Numbered from the stretch's first letter, positions 35,058-45,988 are shown. The stretch is 64,000 nucleotides of DNA from an uncultured Candidatus Melainabacteria bacterium (GCA_947090755.1 CAMUPF010000001.1:99546-163545); one strand, 5' to 3'. Notes: generated by a model not told the origin, from the sequence alone. Numbers and translations: made by a program.

Positions 35058-35901
35058 CCTCTGTTTCTTCTTCCACCAATTCCGCCGTAACCTCACGGAT
35101 TACAAATTTTTCTCTGTAAACATTAAAAATCAGCATAAATACATATAACAATCCGTAAAAATATACAAAATAAACAAGAAACATTAAAATCGGAAACGGC
35201 AGCAAAAGCGCCATAACTAGTGATACCGCAACATTTATCAGGATTATAATAACAAAAAGTTGAAGCGTTTTAAGCGGGTTTAACAAAACTTTTTTTACAG
35301 CCCTGAACAGTGATAAGAGCGGATTTTTTGTATTGTAAAAGGTTTCAGGCAGCCAGAAAATCAACAAATATGTCATTATTGAGGTAACCACCATATAAAG
35401 CAAATGCCATTTTGACAACTTTGCCAAATCCTCAGGCGAAATATTTTTCTGGAATTCAACGAGCGTTTCAACCGAATTAAACGCCTTAGTTAAATCTTCA
35501 GGTGAAAACGAAAACATTCCGATAAGGTTTTTGCCGATTACAATGGCAAGATTAAACATCAGAAACGTTATTAACAGATAAATCAATATTAGCCCCAGTG
35601 CAGGGAAAAAGTAGGCAGAAACACCTTTGGGGAAGGTCTTTAATAAATCAAAGTTGGAAATATCTTCATTACTATAGGCTGAATCGACAGTTGAGCGCAT
35701 TGTATGAAAAAAACCGGCAACACCTGCAACCGCAATAAATAAAAGGGTTACGACACCAATTGCCAGTTCCGGTACGCTGTTTGCCGCAGAGCGGATTATG
35801 CCAAAATATATCAAACCGACATAGCTTACTGTCATAAATAAAAATAACAGCCATAAATTTCTATTTAAAATATTAAATGTTTCTTTTAAAATCTTACCCA
35901 T
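35038..35901 (-). CDS. multi-pass membrane protein, unknown
   Basis: 287 residues with about six hydrophobic segments (e.g. LWLLFLFMTVSYVGLIYFGI near 15-35, LAIGVVTLLFIAVAGVAGFF near 45-65, ALGLILIYLLITFLMFNLAIV near 100-120, LQLFVIIILINVAVSLVMALL, FLVYFVYFYGLLYVFMLIF) and an acidic tail (EEETEDDAQDE). No signature I know. Between the HgdB-like gene (39-nt gap) and miaA (overlap) on the same strand, so it belongs to the same transcript. It may be an integral membrane domain protein related to glycerophosphodiesterase-type membrane domains, but this is a guess. Confidence 0.72.
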   Translation of the reverse strand: MGKILKETFNILNRNLWLLFLFMTVSYVGLIYFGIIRSAANSVPELAIGVVTLLFIAVAGVAGFFHTMRSTVDSAYSNEDISNFDLLKTFPKGVSAYFFPALGLILIYLLITFLMFNLAIVIGKNLIGMFSFSPEDLTKAFNSVETLVEFQKNISPEDLAKLSKWHLLYMVVTSIMTYLLIFWLPETFYNTKNPLLSLFRAVKKVLLNPLKTLQLFVIIILINVAVSLVMALLLPFPILMFLVYFVYFYGLLYVFMLIFNVYREKFVIREVTAELVEEETEDDAQDE

Positions 35902-35940
35902 AAAATTATCCTACATCACACCTGTAAAAAAACATTAAAC

Positions 35941-37062
35941 TTATTTCTGATTAGCCATGGCTAATTTTCTTTTTTTACGGCGCATTAAGTCAACGAATGC
36001 CTCAAGACGGGTTATATAACCGGCTTTTCCGGTCTGTTCGTCCATAATCAACGGCAAAATCGGAATATCACAGTCTTCACGCATTGCAGGAAAGATATTT
36101 TGTGACATAATTTCCGGCATGCAGGTGAACGGTGAAACGTGAATAATTCCGTCGATTCCGCGCTGTTCAGCATAAACAACGTCAGAAACACACTCTAACG
36201 CATCACCGCCGATATCACGCATAAGATAAGGTTTGGCAAGCTTTTCAGCACGTTCAAGGTGGGTTTCTTCTTTTTTGAAGGCTTTCGGAATAATAGCGTC
36301 ACGCAGGAAACTTCCGACCGTCAAACTTTTTCTGACTTCAACCCCCATTTTGCCAAGTTCACGCATAATATTCTGGTTAGAAAACGCGTCGCAAACAATA
36401 TAAATTTCACCGGTCAAATCAACTCTTAAAACTTCGCGTTTTTCATCAATCTGACACTGATTCATAATTTCTAAAGCTTCTTTTTCAGCTTTTTTTAGTG
36501 CCCGCGTAGACATTGCGTCTTTGATTAATTTTAACGCACGGTTGTAAAGTTTTTCAGCATCGCCGAATTTTACTTCTCTCGCACGCATATATGAAAGTCT
36601 TGCATCAAGGCGGTCAAGCGCAAAAACCTTTCTTATACCAAGATTTATACCACGGAGAAAAAGAACAGGATCGTTTTTACCGGTAACACGTTTTAAAAAA
36701 TCATACATCCCTTTTATTCCGTCATAAAGGCGCATTTCAATGTATTTTGTTTCATATCCCATATCTTTCAAAGCGCTGTCGATACATCCGCCATATTCGC
36801 CCAGACGGCAAATCCCCGGTGATGTAATCATCGCAACATAATCCGTTCCGCCCTCAATTGCTTCGATAAAATTACCTAATATCAATTTATACGGCAGACA
36901 AATTGCTTCCGGTGAATGTTTTGTGCCCAGTGAAAGTGTTTTCTTACTTGTATAAGGCGGTACATAGGCTTCTATTCCTATTTTATTAAGAATTGCAGAC
37001 CATGCGATATAAATATTACCCATGTGAGGGAATGCTACTTTTATTTTCTTTTGTTCTTTCAT
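35941..37062 (-). CDS. HgdB/BcrC-like protein (2-hydroxyacyl-CoA dehydratase D-component family)
   Basis: 373 residues. Begins KIKVAFPHMGNIYIAWSAIL; then SPEAICLPYKLILGNFIEAI, ITSPGICRLGEYGGCIDSAL and HVSPFTCMPEIMSQNIFPAM, a pattern of cysteine clusters (CLP, C-R-L-G-x(3)-GGC, TCMPE) seen in the CoA-dehydratase D-component/activase-associated proteins of anaerobes. These bind an iron-sulfur cluster for radical chemistry on 2-hydroxyacyl-CoA or related substrates. Its usual partner, the BcrA/HgdC ATPase, is not in the window. It follows gcvPB by 4 nt in an operon headed by a sigma factor. The catalytic role is an inference. Confidence 0.78.
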   Translation of the reverse strand: MKEQKKIKVAFPHMGNIYIAWSAILNKIGIEAYVPPYTSKKTLSLGTKHSPEAICLPYKLILGNFIEAIEGGTDYVAMITSPGICRLGEYGGCIDSALKDMGYETKYIEMRLYDGIKGMYDFLKRVTGKNDPVLFLRGINLGIRKVFALDRLDARLSYMRAREVKFGDAEKLYNRALKLIKDAMSTRALKKAEKEALEIMNQCQIDEKREVLRVDLTGEIYIVCDAFSNQNIMRELGKMGVEVRKSLTVGSFLRDAIIPKAFKKEETHLERAEKLAKPYLMRDIGGDALECVSDVVYAEQRGIDGIIHVSPFTCMPEIMSQNIFPAMREDCDIPILPLIMDEQTGKAGYITRLEAFVDLMRRKKRKLAMANQK

Positions 37063-37066
37063 ATTT

Positions 37067-38497
37067 CTAGCCTTCTTGGTTAAATTTTAAGTCCGGTTTT
37101 CTAGCCGCAAGAGTTTCGTCAATCTTGGTAACAGGTGTAGTCAAAGGTGCAGAAAGCACTCTTTCAGGGTTAGTTTTTGCTTCCTGCGCAATCTTCAACA
37201 TAACGTCGATTAACTCATCTAAACGTTCTTTATTTTCGGTTTCTGTCGGCTCAATCATAATAGCCTCATGAACGATTAGCGGGAAGTAAATTGTCGGCGG
37301 GTGAATATTGTTTTCCATAATACGTTTGGCGATATTCAAAGTAGAAACGCCGTTTTCTTCTTTTTGTCTGTCGCCTGACAGCACAAATTCGTGCATACAA
37401 GGAACATCATAAGGGAGTTTGTACTCACCTTTTAACTTTTCTTTAATGTAATTAGCGTTAAGTACGGCATTTTCGCTGGCTTTTTTAAGATTTTCGCCCA
37501 TCATAAGAATATACGCATACGCCCTTACAAGAACGCCAAAGTTCCCGTAAAATGCTTTAACCTGTCCGATTGTATGCGGAATGTTATAATTTCTATAATA
37601 TTTTTCGCCATCAAATTCAATAACCGGTGCCGGAAGAAAATCTTTTAACTTTTCAACGACACAAACCGGGCCGGCTCCGGGGCCGCCGCCGCCGTGAGGA
37701 GTTGCAAAAGTTTTATGCAAGTTTAAGTGTACAACGTCAAAACCCATCAATGCAGGGTTGGAATGCCCCATAATTGCATTAAAATTTGCTCCGTCATAAT
37801 AAAGAAGTGAGCCGTTATCGTGCATAAGTTTAGAAATTTCAAGAACATTTTCTTCAAAAATCCCGAGCGTATTCGGGTTTGTCATCATAATCGCCGCAAC
37901 TTCAGGCGTTAAAAGTTCTTTGAGCGCGTCGATATCAACCTGACCTTTATCGTTTGATTTAACAGAAAGGATTTCAAACCCGCACATAAAAGCGCTTGCA
38001 GGATTAGTTCCGTGCGCAGAATCCGGAATAATAACTTTGGTACGATTTTCACCGATATGTTCAAAATATTTTTTGATAATCATCATACCGGTCATTTCGC
38101 CGTGCGCACCGGCCGCAGGCTGTAATGTAACGGCGTTCATACCGGTCACTTTTTTGAGTTTTTCCTGTAATTTATACATTAACTCTAACGCACCCTGACA
38201 ATCCTCATCGGCTGCAAGCGGGTGAAGATTACTAAATCCGTCAAGATTTGCCAGAAGTTCGTTAACCTTCGGATTATATTTCATTGTGCACGAACCCAGC
38301 GGATAAAAACCTTTTTCAATGCAGAAGTTTTGGTCGGAAAGTTCTTTATAATGGCGTAAAACTTCAAGTTCGCTCATCTGCGGAAGCCCAATCTTGCCTT
38401 CGCGCAAATCTACGCCCTTCATAAACCCTAAATCAATCCCCTCATCCGTTAAAGATACACCTGAAACCCCGTTGCTTTTCTCAAATACAGTCTTCAT
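37067..38497 (-). CDS. gcvPB: glycine dehydrogenase (decarboxylating) subunit 2
   Basis: P-protein beta subunit of the glycine cleavage system (split form, with a partner GcvPA), PLP-dependent. 476 residues. Seen: [30 protein letters not shown], and the PLP lysine in [18 protein letters not shown] (near residue 262). The split P-protein is common in anaerobes and cyanobacterial relatives. The start overlaps the sigma factor gene by 4 nt, so they are co-transcribed. gcvPA, gcvT and gcvH are not in the window, so the operon separates this subunit from the rest of the pathway. A glycine riboswitch would be expected upstream of a gcv operon; none is possible here because of the overlap. Confidence 0.96.
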   Translation of the reverse strand: MKTVFEKSNGVSGVSLTDEGIDLGFMKGVDLREGKIGLPQMSELEVLRHYKELSDQNFCIEKGFYPLGSCTMKYNPKVNELLANLDGFSNLHPLAADEDCQGALELMYKLQEKLKKVTGMNAVTLQPAAGAHGEMTGMMIIKKYFEHIGENRTKVIIPDSAHGTNPASAFMCGFEILSVKSNDKGQVDIDALKELLTPEVAAIMMTNPNTLGIFEENVLEISKLMHDNGSLLYYDGANFNAIMGHSNPALMGFDVVHLNLHKTFATPHGGGGPGAGPVCVVEKLKDFLPAPVIEFDGEKYYRNYNIPHTIGQVKAFYGNFGVLVRAYAYILMMGENLKKASENAVLNANYIKEKLKGEYKLPYDVPCMHEFVLSGDRQKEENGVSTLNIAKRIMENNIHPPTIYFPLIVHEAIMIEPTETENKERLDELIDVMLKIAQEAKTNPERVLSAPLTTPVTKIDETLAARKPDLKFNQEG

Positions 38498-39105
38498 AAA
38501 ATCCCCTGTTTTTTCAAATCCTTTTTAATCTTGTCCAATCCGGCCTGAATAATTCGCGATATTCTCGACTGAGAAATGTCAAATTCTTCTGAAATCTCTT
38601 TTAATTTTTTATTCTGGAAGAACTTGCACTCAATCAATTCGCGCTCACGCGGCGATAATTTCTTCATTGATTCCATAATTTCACGTTTCAATTCAAGCAG
38701 TTCTATATTTTCTTCAGGGGTATTATCAAGAGCCTTGATTTGTGTAGGAACTTCGGCCTCCTGCATTTCTTCAATAGATAGAATAGTTTTGTAAACTTCT
38801 TCGCGTACGTTAGTTTCGCCCTCTTCGTCAGAAATATTTTTGCGGCTGTTTTTAAGAGTATACCATTTATAACGGCGGCGTACTTCGTTTCTTATCGCCC
38901 ATTTTATTGCAGTTGCAAGATAAGTATTATTAAACTGTTCTTTTGAATGGTTCTTCAAAAGAATGTACAAAGTGTGATTGCCGATGTTTACCAGTTCAGG
39001 AAGTTCAATCAGTCTGAATGAAGAAAACTTCTGAAATTCAACCTTGGCAATTGTTTCTATTAATTCTTTATATTCTTTAAGATTAACTTTATTTTCAGCG
39101 GGCAT
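38494..39105 (-). CDS. RNA polymerase sigma factor, sigma-70 group 3/FliA-like
   Basis: 203 residues. Sigma region 2 is about 30-90 ([20 protein letters not shown] then [18 protein letters not shown]), region 4 about 140-200 ([17 protein letters not shown] then [20 protein letters not shown]). The spacing and the [17 protein letters not shown] box are those of small alternative sigma factors (SigB/F/FliA type) rather than ECF. No anti-sigma gene is adjacent. It heads a five-gene operon: sigma, gcvPB, HgdB-like, membrane protein, miaA. Promoter: TATAAT about 30 nt upstream of the start. Confidence 0.88.
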   Translation of the reverse strand: MPAENKVNLKEYKELIETIAKVEFQKFSSFRLIELPELVNIGNHTLYILLKNHSKEQFNNTYLATAIKWAIRNEVRRRYKWYTLKNSRKNISDEEGETNVREEVYKTILSIEEMQEAEVPTQIKALDNTPEENIELLELKREIMESMKKLSPRERELIECKFFQNKKLKEISEEFDISQSRISRIIQAGLDKIKKDLKKQGIL

Positions 39106-39221
39106 TTTACAAAACTCATCCTACTAACCTCTTCAATTATAACAGAAAAAAAATAGTTGAGCGGGTAATTTAAAAATCCTTAACATATTTTAAAATGAGT
39201 CAGGTAAAAGGAGATTAAGAA

Positions 39222-40076
39222 ATGAAAGCACTATTTTGTACTGACGGCTCAAAAATAAGCTTCAACGCAATATATAATTTTTCAAACTGGTCAAAACGCG
39301 AAGCAATTGACGCTATTTGTGTTATCGACTGGAATTTTTTGCCGGAAGACATTGATGTCGAGCACTCGGATTTTAACACTTCCTGCTCTAATATGGCTGA
39401 TAATATATTAAAATTCACGGAAGAAGAACTTAAAAAGACAGGGCTTAATCTGGGGAAAACCATTAAAATGTGCGGCGGGGTTACGGATTTAATTCTTGAT
39501 GAACTGGACAAAGGGGAATACGATATCGTACTTCTTGGTTCACACGGCAAAAAAGGCCTGCAAAAATGGCTCGGCTCTGTTTCTTTTGATATTTTAACAG
39601 GCTCCCCTGTGTCAATTTACGTTTCAAAGCACAGAAACGACGCTCAAAAAGTACTTCTTGCTATCAGTGATAAAAACAATTCACCGGAACATTTTCGCAC
39701 TGAACTTGAAAAATTAAACCTTCAGAACAAAGAAATACATATTTGTATTGTTAATGAAAGCCCGAATCTTTTATTTCTTGAAGGGACATTAGACACAAAC
39801 TGGTATCTGAAAATTGAACAGGAACAGAAAAAATATGCATATAATATTGTAAAAAATTTGGAAGAAATTCTTGAAAGCATGGGGCTTCATGCAGAAAAAA
39901 GTGTAATAATAACAGGGATTCCGGCGCAGGAAATAATAAATTACACAAACGCTAACAAAATAGATTTAGTAATAATCGACCATAAACACGAAGAAAAGAA
40001 AAGTAAATTATTCTCTGACCAAACCGGAAAACGTATCTGCGACAACGTTTCTTGCGACGTTCTTGTCATAAAATAA
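39222..40076 (+). CDS. tandem universal stress protein (UspA)
   Basis: 284 residues, two Usp domains. The first (about 1-140) has the ATP-binding signature VLLGSHGKKGLQKWLGSVSF (G-x2-G-x9-G-S pattern); the second (about 145-284) is more divergent (LVIIDHKHEEKKSKLFSD) and lacks the clear signature, so it may bind nothing. Usp proteins help cells survive starvation and stress; the domain pair acts as an intramolecular dimer. Strong ribosome binding site AAAAGGAGA. Single gene; no terminator seen after it. Confidence 0.92.
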   Translation: MKALFCTDGSKISFNAIYNFSNWSKREAIDAICVIDWNFLPEDIDVEHSDFNTSCSNMADNILKFTEEELKKTGLNLGKTIKMCGGVTDLILDELDKGEYDIVLLGSHGKKGLQKWLGSVSFDILTGSPVSIYVSKHRNDAQKVLLAISDKNNSPEHFRTELEKLNLQNKEIHICIVNESPNLLFLEGTLDTNWYLKIEQEQKKYAYNIVKNLEEILESMGLHAEKSVIITGIPAQEIINYTNANKIDLVIIDHKHEEKKSKLFSDQTGKRICDNVSCDVLVIK

Positions 40077-40164
40077 ACAAATGTAAAAAATTCTTAACTA
40101 AATGACAAAAAATATTTTCCTTTGTTTTAAAATAAATGTACAGATACAAAATTTTGGTGTGAAA

Positions 40165-41625
40165 ATGATAATTAACTCGATGAATTATACAAACAACCCT
40201 TACTTACATGAGAGTTCGAAGGGACTGCTCAAGCACAAAAAGAGTGCGATTTATGACGCAGAGTGTAAGAGTGGTGTAACGACAAGAGATAAAAACGAGG
40301 TTATTAATAGCGGCAGCTTTACGAGTACGAGTGAGGCTGCCGCTTTAAGTTTTAAAGGAAGCAGATTAGATAAATTTTTCGGAAGCGACAAATTTTCTAA
40401 TTTCCTTGAATATGCAAACGACCATAACCAGACAGCCAATGCTCTGGTAGCACTCGTAACCGCAGGCATGGTTCGCCCGACATTAACAATGGCGATTCCG
40501 GGGATGAAAGATAAAAAAGACAAAATTTATTCAGCCGCTCAAGCCGTTTCATCAGGCTTCTTAGGTTTCGGGGTGACAATGGTGCTTACTAAACCGCTTG
40601 ATGACGCCTTGAAAAAAGCAAAAGCTAATCCGGAAAAATTCAACTGCTTATCAATAAAAAATTTAGACAAAAAACAAATGAATACAATGAACACATTGAT
40701 GAAAAATATTCCGGAATGGGGAATTTGTATTCCAAGAGCAATGTTGACCATCGCATTAATCCCGCTTATTCTTAAATATGTATTCGGACTTTCTAAAACC
40801 CCGAAAAATAAACCGGTTGAAGCAAATGATTTCAACGCTCTTAAAGGCGGCAAAGATATAAAAGATTTTGCAACAGCCAGCAAATCGGAAGCAAAAAACG
40901 TGAATTTCCGCGGCAAACTTCCGGAAGCAGCTGTAGAAACAGTAGTCAATGCAGCTAAAGGCTCTAATAAATCCGGCGGACTTTATGATAGATTTACCGA
41001 CTTTATCGCTAAACACTTTACCGCTCCGCTTTTAAATTCATCTAAACTTCAAAATGCTTCTGATAAATATAAAGATTCAGAATTCTTATTCAACCACGTT
41101 GCGACTGTAACATCTGCTGTTATCAGCGGGGTTTACATGCAAAGAACATTAAGCAACGAAAACCTTGAAGATGATAAGAAAAAAGTCCTTGCAATAAATC
41201 AAGGCTTAACATTTGCGATTTCAACGACATTATCATACTTAATCGACGCTAAGCTTAACAGCTGGTGGGAAAGAGTTACGGCAAGATTTATAGGCGCAAG
41301 AGCCGACGACAAAAACTTCGCCGCTGATTATAAAGCTGCACAAAAAGCAGTCACAGATAAAATTAAAAACTTAAAAGCAAATAATGCGACTAAAGAAGAA
41401 CTGAAAAAAGTTAAACCGTTAAAAGCACTTGAGTTTGCGAAACAAAAGAAATTAGTTCTTCCGACAAATATCGACGGCCTTGTAAGCGGTATGGGAATCT
41501 TGAAGAAAATGGCGATTATCGGCATCATCTTCCGACTTGCGGTTCCAATCGCAGCGACACCTCTTGCAAGCTGGGTTGAAGAATTGCGTAACAAACATAC
41601 AGCTAAACAAAATAAAGCAGCATAA
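40165..41625 (+). CDS. membrane-associated hypothetical protein with a duplicated hydrophobic unit
   Basis: 486 residues from ATG 40165 (MIINSMNYTNNPYLHESSKG); GTG 40159 and an ATG at 40102 are alternatives. A disordered ~60 residues ends in LSFKG. Two similar hydrophobic units follow: about 80-135 (NALVALVTAGMVRPTLTMAI, then DKKDKIYSAAQAVSSGFLGF) and about 310-375 (VATVTSAVISGVYMQRTLSN, then DKKKVLAINQGLTFAISTTL). Both have helix, P/Q/M-R turn, charged DDKKK and a second helix, like the unit of the 182-residue protein at 13367. A second NFRG lies in the middle (KNVNFRGKLPEAA). The last ~40 residues contain another hydrophobic helix. Unknown function; ends 35 nt before uvrA. Confidence 0.72.
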   Translation: MIINSMNYTNNPYLHESSKGLLKHKKSAIYDAECKSGVTTRDKNEVINSGSFTSTSEAAALSFKGSRLDKFFGSDKFSNFLEYANDHNQTANALVALVTAGMVRPTLTMAIPGMKDKKDKIYSAAQAVSSGFLGFGVTMVLTKPLDDALKKAKANPEKFNCLSIKNLDKKQMNTMNTLMKNIPEWGICIPRAMLTIALIPLILKYVFGLSKTPKNKPVEANDFNALKGGKDIKDFATASKSEAKNVNFRGKLPEAAVETVVNAAKGSNKSGGLYDRFTDFIAKHFTAPLLNSSKLQNASDKYKDSEFLFNHVATVTSAVISGVYMQRTLSNENLEDDKKKVLAINQGLTFAISTTLSYLIDAKLNSWWERVTARFIGARADDKNFAADYKAAQKAVTDKIKNLKANNATKEELKKVKPLKALEFAKQKKLVLPTNIDGLVSGMGILKKMAIIGIIFRLAVPIAATPLASWVEELRNKHTAKQNKAA

Positions 41626-41626
41626 T

Positions 41627-41654
41627 TTGCCAATAATATTTTTTGTGACATAAT
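41627..41654 (+). promoter_or_regulatory. promoter of uvrA
   Basis: TTGCCA (41627-41632), 16-nt spacer, TGA-CATAAT (-10 at 41649-41654), then CTTGTT and ATG at 41661. No Shine-Dalgarno, so uvrA mRNA should be leaderless. Confidence 0.7.
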
Positions 41655-41660
41655 CTTGTT

Positions 41661-44501
41661 ATGAGAGATAAGATTGTTGTAAAAGGTGCAAAAGAGCATA
41701 ACTTAAAAGATGTTTCACTTGAAATCCCGAAAGACCAACTTGTAGTTTTTACCGGAGTTTCCGGTTCGGGCAAAAGTTCGCTCGCGTTTGATACTATTTT
41801 TGCAGAAGGACAAAGACGTTATATAGAAAGTCTTTCAACTTATGCACGCCAATTTTTGGGTCAGATGGACAAACCGAATGTCGAATCAATAGACGGACTT
41901 TCACCGGCGATTTCTATTGACCAGAAATCAACCAGCAACAACCCGCGCTCAACGGTCGGTACAGTCACCGAAATTTATGACTATTTAAGACTTTTATACG
42001 CCCGCGTAGGCGTTCCGCACTGTCCGGAATGCGGCGAAGTTATTAAGCCGCAGACCATTGATGAAATTGTCGCTTCTATTTTAAAACTTGAAGAGGGCAC
42101 TAAAATTCAGATTTTAGCGCCGGTAGCAAGAGGTAAAAAAGGTGAGTTTCAAAATGTATTTGAAGAATTACGTCAAGAGGGTTTTGTCCGCGTAAAAGTT
42201 GATGATGAGGTTTATAACCTTGACGAGGACGAAATAAAGATTGCAAAAACTAAAAAGCACGACATAAGCGTTGTTGTTGACAGAATCGTTGTCAAAGAAA
42301 GCGCGCGTTCCCGTATCGCAGACAGCGCACAAATTGCATTACAAAAGGCCGATGGAGTTTTGATTGTAGACATTATCGGCGGCGAAGAAAAGATTTTTTC
42401 CGAAAAACTGGCATGTCCTAAATGTAATATCAGTTTTGAAGAACTTGCACCGAGAATTTTCTCGTTTAACGCGCCTTACGGCGCTTGTCCTAGATGCGGC
42501 GGAATCGGTTTTGACTATCTTTTTGACCCTAATTTAATCGTTCCGGACAGGACAAAATCCCTTCACGACGGAGCGATTTATCCGTGGGCCAGAACATCTA
42601 ACACATATTATGAGGATGTTTTAAATTCTGTATGTTCACACTACGGAATTGATATGGACGTACCGTTTGAAAAACTTCCCGCAGACCAGCAGGATATTAT
42701 TTTATACGGCGGGCCTGATATAGTGGCGTTTCATGTTAAAAAATTTGGAACAAAGCGCTACCATACGCAATACCACCGCTTTATCGGCGTAATACCTTAT
42801 TACGAAAAAAGATATCAGGATTCAATGGATAGTTCTGCACGCGAGGATTTTGAGAAATACATGATTACCAAACCTTGTCCGGCTTGCCACGGTGCACGTT
42901 TAAACCCGTTTGCACTTGCGGTTACGGTTAACGGCAAAAATATTTATGAGTTTACACTTTTGCCGATTGACGAAGCCTATGATTTTATTTCTGACCTGTA
43001 TCTTGAATTAAACGACTTTAAAATGCAGATTGCAAAACAGATTCTGGATGAAATAAGCGCACGCTTAAAGTTCTTAAAAGACGTAGGTTTGAGTTACTTA
43101 AATCTTGCGCGTATGGCAGGAACGCTTTCAGGCGGAGAGGCTCAGCGTATCAGACTTGCGACACAAATCGGAAGTGGCTTATCAGGTGTTTTATACGTAC
43201 TCGACGAACCTTCAATCGGGTTGCACCAGCGCGATAACGACAGACTGATTAACACTCTTGTGCGCCTCAGGAACCTCGGCAACACGCTTATTGTCGTTGA
43301 ACACGATGAAGACACTATACGTCAGGCTGATTATATAGTCGATATCGGGCCAAAAGCCGGCGTTAACGGCGGTAAAATTATCGCTCAGGGCTCCGTTGAA
43401 GACATTATTGCCGCAAAAGGTTCGCTGACCGGCAAGTATCTTTCAGGCGAGAAATTTATTCCGGTACCTAAAAAACGCCGCGAAAGCAACGGGAATTCAC
43501 TTGTCGTTAAAAACGCGCACATAAACAATCTTAAAAATATTGATGTTGAAATTCCGCTTGGCAAAATAGTTTGCTTAACAGGTGTTTCGGGTTCGGGCAA
43601 ATCCTCTTTAATGCAGGATTTAATTTACGAATACGCAATTTACAAACTGCGCAAAGACAAACCTAAACCGCAAGGGGTCGATGAAATTACTGGTTTTGAA
43701 AACATTGATAAAATTATCGACATCGACCAGTCGCCAATCGGCAGAACCCCGCGTTCCAACCCTGCGACTTATACGGATGTTTTCGGCCCGATTAGAGATT
43801 TGTTCACAAAAACAAACGAGGCAAAAGCCCGCGGCTACAAGGCAGGACGGTTCAGTTTTAACGTTAAAGGCGGGCGCTGTGAGGCGTGCAAAGGCGACGG
43901 CGTTATCAAAATTGAAATGAACTTTCTGTCAGACGTTTACGTAAAATGCGACGTGTGCAAAGGCAAGCGCTACAACAACGAAACACTTGAAGTTAAATAC
44001 AAAGGTAAAACGATTTCTGACGTTCTTGAAATGAGCGTAAAAGAAGCGCTCGAATTCTTCGAGAACATTCCGGCGATTAAAAATAAACTTCAAACCCTGA
44101 ACGATGTGGGTTTGGATTATATAAAACTCGGTCAGAATGCAACGACACTCTCAGGCGGTGAGGCTCAGCGGATTAAGCTTGCCTCAGAACTTAACAAACG
44201 CGCAACAGGTAAAACCCTTTACCTGCTTGATGAACCGTCTGTCGGCTTGCACTGGTACGATTTGGATAAATTGATTAAAATTCTGCAAAAACTTGCGGAT
44301 CAGGGCAACACTATTTTGATTATTGAACACAATTTAGACCTGATTAAGGTTGCAGACCACATCATAGACCTTGGTCCTGAAGGCGGAAATGCAGGCGGTC
44401 AAATTGTTGCCGCAGGCACACCGGAAGAAGTCGTGAAGTGTTCAAAATCCTATACCGGCAAATATTTAAAACCACTACTGGAGAAAGGAGAGGGTAAATG
44501 A
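41661..44501 (+). CDS. uvrA: excinuclease ABC subunit A
   Basis: DNA-damage recognition subunit of nucleotide excision repair; a dimeric ABC ATPase that loads UvrB. 946 residues, full length. Seen: first Walker [11 protein letters not shown] (near 32-41), zinc cysteines (CPECGE, CPKCN..CPRCG), signature LSGGEAQRI, and a second half with [14 protein letters not shown], a zinc module ([16 protein letters not shown]), and a second [11 protein letters not shown]. Leaderless promoter. It is followed with a 4-nt overlap by a small exported-protein gene. Confidence 0.98.
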   Translation: MRDKIVVKGAKEHNLKDVSLEIPKDQLVVFTGVSGSGKSSLAFDTIFAEGQRRYIESLSTYARQFLGQMDKPNVESIDGLSPAISIDQKSTSNNPRSTVGTVTEIYDYLRLLYARVGVPHCPECGEVIKPQTIDEIVASILKLEEGTKIQILAPVARGKKGEFQNVFEELRQEGFVRVKVDDEVYNLDEDEIKIAKTKKHDISVVVDRIVVKESARSRIADSAQIALQKADGVLIVDIIGGEEKIFSEKLACPKCNISFEELAPRIFSFNAPYGACPRCGGIGFDYLFDPNLIVPDRTKSLHDGAIYPWARTSNTYYEDVLNSVCSHYGIDMDVPFEKLPADQQDIILYGGPDIVAFHVKKFGTKRYHTQYHRFIGVIPYYEKRYQDSMDSSAREDFEKYMITKPCPACHGARLNPFALAVTVNGKNIYEFTLLPIDEAYDFISDLYLELNDFKMQIAKQILDEISARLKFLKDVGLSYLNLARMAGTLSGGEAQRIRLATQIGSGLSGVLYVLDEPSIGLHQRDNDRLINTLVRLRNLGNTLIVVEHDEDTIRQADYIVDIGPKAGVNGGKIIAQGSVEDIIAAKGSLTGKYLSGEKFIPVPKKRRESNGNSLVVKNAHINNLKNIDVEIPLGKIVCLTGVSGSGKSSLMQDLIYEYAIYKLRKDKPKPQGVDEITGFENIDKIIDIDQSPIGRTPRSNPATYTDVFGPIRDLFTKTNEAKARGYKAGRFSFNVKGGRCEACKGDGVIKIEMNFLSDVYVKCDVCKGKRYNNETLEVKYKGKTISDVLEMSVKEALEFFENIPAIKNKLQTLNDVGLDYIKLGQNATTLSGGEAQRIKLASELNKRATGKTLYLLDEPSVGLHWYDLDKLIKILQKLADQGNTILIIEHNLDLIKVADHIIDLGPEGGNAGGQIVAAGTPEEVVKCSKSYTGKYLKPLLEKGEGK

Positions 44502-45127
44502 GAAAATTATTTGTATTAGCAGCATCACTTTTAATAGGAACAGCCGCTTTTGCAGAAACACTTAAAGTCGAAGCGATTACTCCGTTTTCAACCCAGAACC
44601 CGCCTTCACAAATTCAGGTAAAATCACTTGGCGAACTCCAAATTACAAAAAAAATCAAAATTAACGAGGGTGATATTTTAACCGGCTGTTTAACAGATAT
44701 TAAAGACCCGAAACGCCTGAAACGCAACGCAAGTTTTAAATACCAGATAAAAACCGTAACCGATGGAAGCGGACGCACAGTAAAAGTTAAAGAAAACAAT
44801 ATCGCAAAATACGTAGCGCCGTTAAATCTTGATAAAAAAGAAATGGCCAAAAGCGCAGCATTAAGCGTTGGAAACCATTTTGTCGAGGGTTTAAGCATGG
44901 GCTATCATGCGGTCGAGGGTGCCGTAAAATCTGAAAACGGCGCAGGCAACAGAATTTCATCAGCAGTAGAAAATGTATACGAACATTCAGTTCTTTCATA
45001 CGCAAGTAAGGGCGAAGAAATAGAGATAAATACCGGCGACGTTTTTGGTTTAAAACTCCATTCAGAAGATGAAATTGAGGAATACAATGCCGAGCACGCT
45101 CCGAATTATACCTACGAGGTTAAATAA
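44498..45127 (+). CDS. exported hypothetical protein
   Basis: 209 residues. Signal peptide [19 protein letters not shown], then a beta-rich domain with [20 protein letters not shown], the form of a small OB/Sm-like beta fold also hinted at in the C-terminal half of the SLH protein at 20556. A helical stretch ([20 protein letters not shown]) and a beta-rich end follow. No family recognised. It overlaps uvrA by 4 nt and is read from the uvrA transcript, although an export function and DNA repair have no obvious tie. Its end overlaps the convergent LD-carboxypeptidase gene by 16 nt. Confidence 0.75.
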   Translation: MRKLFVLAASLLIGTAAFAETLKVEAITPFSTQNPPSQIQVKSLGELQITKKIKINEGDILTGCLTDIKDPKRLKRNASFKYQIKTVTDGSGRTVKVKENNIAKYVAPLNLDKKEMAKSAALSVGNHFVEGLSMGYHAVEGAVKSENGAGNRISSAVENVYEHSVLSYASKGEEIEINTGDVFGLKLHSEDEIEEYNAEHAPNYTYEVK

Positions 45128-45984
45128 AAATTTCCGTTCTCAATTCGCGCCGGAACACCGATTGGAACAGTAATTTTGTCATGGCAATGCGTAATTTTTA
45201 AACCTTTAACCGTTGGCACGTCAAATTCTGCGAAAATTTCGTCGAGGAATTCCGGATGGTCGCAGTCGGAAAATTCGCCGAGTACAACGCCTTTCAGATT
45301 TTGTCGAAATTTTTCAATATTACGTAATTGCGTAACCATCCGGTCGATTTTGTACGCCGGTTCGTTCAAGTCCTCAATAAACAAAATAAAATCTTCGTCA
45401 GGCAAAAAATCCACCCCGCAAAGCGATACAAGTGTTGCAAGATTTCCGCCAAACGATTGACCGGCCGCACAGCCATCGCGCAGAATTTCTCCCTCAAAGG
45501 CCAGCGGTTCATCATCCATCACTGCACGTTGAAAACTTTCCCACGTAAAATCAGAAATACCGTTTCCAAAATCACCGTTAATCATCGGGGCTGAATAGGT
45601 TACAAGTCCGGCACGCTTTAAAAACATCGCAGAAAGCGCTGTCACATCCGAAAATCCACAGAAAACTTTCGGATTTGCACGAATAACATCATAATTTATT
45701 TTATCAATAAGTCTAATCGCCCCATAACCGCCGCGTGCGCAGATTATGCCATCAACCTCTTCATCTGCAAGAAATTTTTCTATCTCACCCGCGCGCTCCT
45801 CGTCGGTTCCGGCTAGATAGCGGCAAATTCCAAAAAGTTTATCGCTCACTTTTGTGCGAAATCCTGCATTTTCCAAAAATTCTACACCTTTTTCAAGCCT
45901 GTCCGCCGCCTTAAATTGGCCGCATGGAGCGATTATTCCAATACAATCGCCTTTTTGTAACTTTTTTGGTTTAACAATATTCAC
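45112..45984 (-). CDS. LD-carboxypeptidase (peptidase S66, LdcA/MccF-like)
   Basis: 290 residues. Serine peptidase that removes the terminal D-alanine from tetrapeptide side chains in peptidoglycan recycling, or (MccF type) cleaves acyl-adenylate toxins. Catalytic Ser112 in GFSDVTAL, with VLGEFSDC (Glu) and ITHCHDKITVPIGV (His) completing the triad. ICARGGYGAIRLIDKI is the substrate-loop region. GTG start 45984 with GAAGGG upstream. The recycling role is more likely in a chromosomal gene with no toxin nearby. Convergent with the exported protein; divergent from dnaX. Confidence 0.9.
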   Translation of the reverse strand: MNIVKPKKLQKGDCIGIIAPCGQFKAADRLEKGVEFLENAGFRTKVSDKLFGICRYLAGTDEERAGEIEKFLADEEVDGIICARGGYGAIRLIDKINYDVIRANPKVFCGFSDVTALSAMFLKRAGLVTYSAPMINGDFGNGISDFTWESFQRAVMDDEPLAFEGEILRDGCAAGQSFGGNLATLVSLCGVDFLPDEDFILFIEDLNEPAYKIDRMVTQLRNIEKFRQNLKGVVLGEFSDCDHPEFLDEIFAEFDVPTVKGLKITHCHDKITVPIGVPARIENGNFYLTS

Positions 45985-45988
45985 AATT

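Noticed and set aside
38494..38497. Glycine riboswitch in front of gcvPB
   Set aside because: gcvPB overlaps the sigma factor gene, so there is no leader in which a riboswitch could lie.
41661..44501. LexA-type operator before uvrA
   Set aside because: No recognisable inverted repeat of SOS type overlaps the promoter; uvrA promoter lies directly after the preceding gene's stop.
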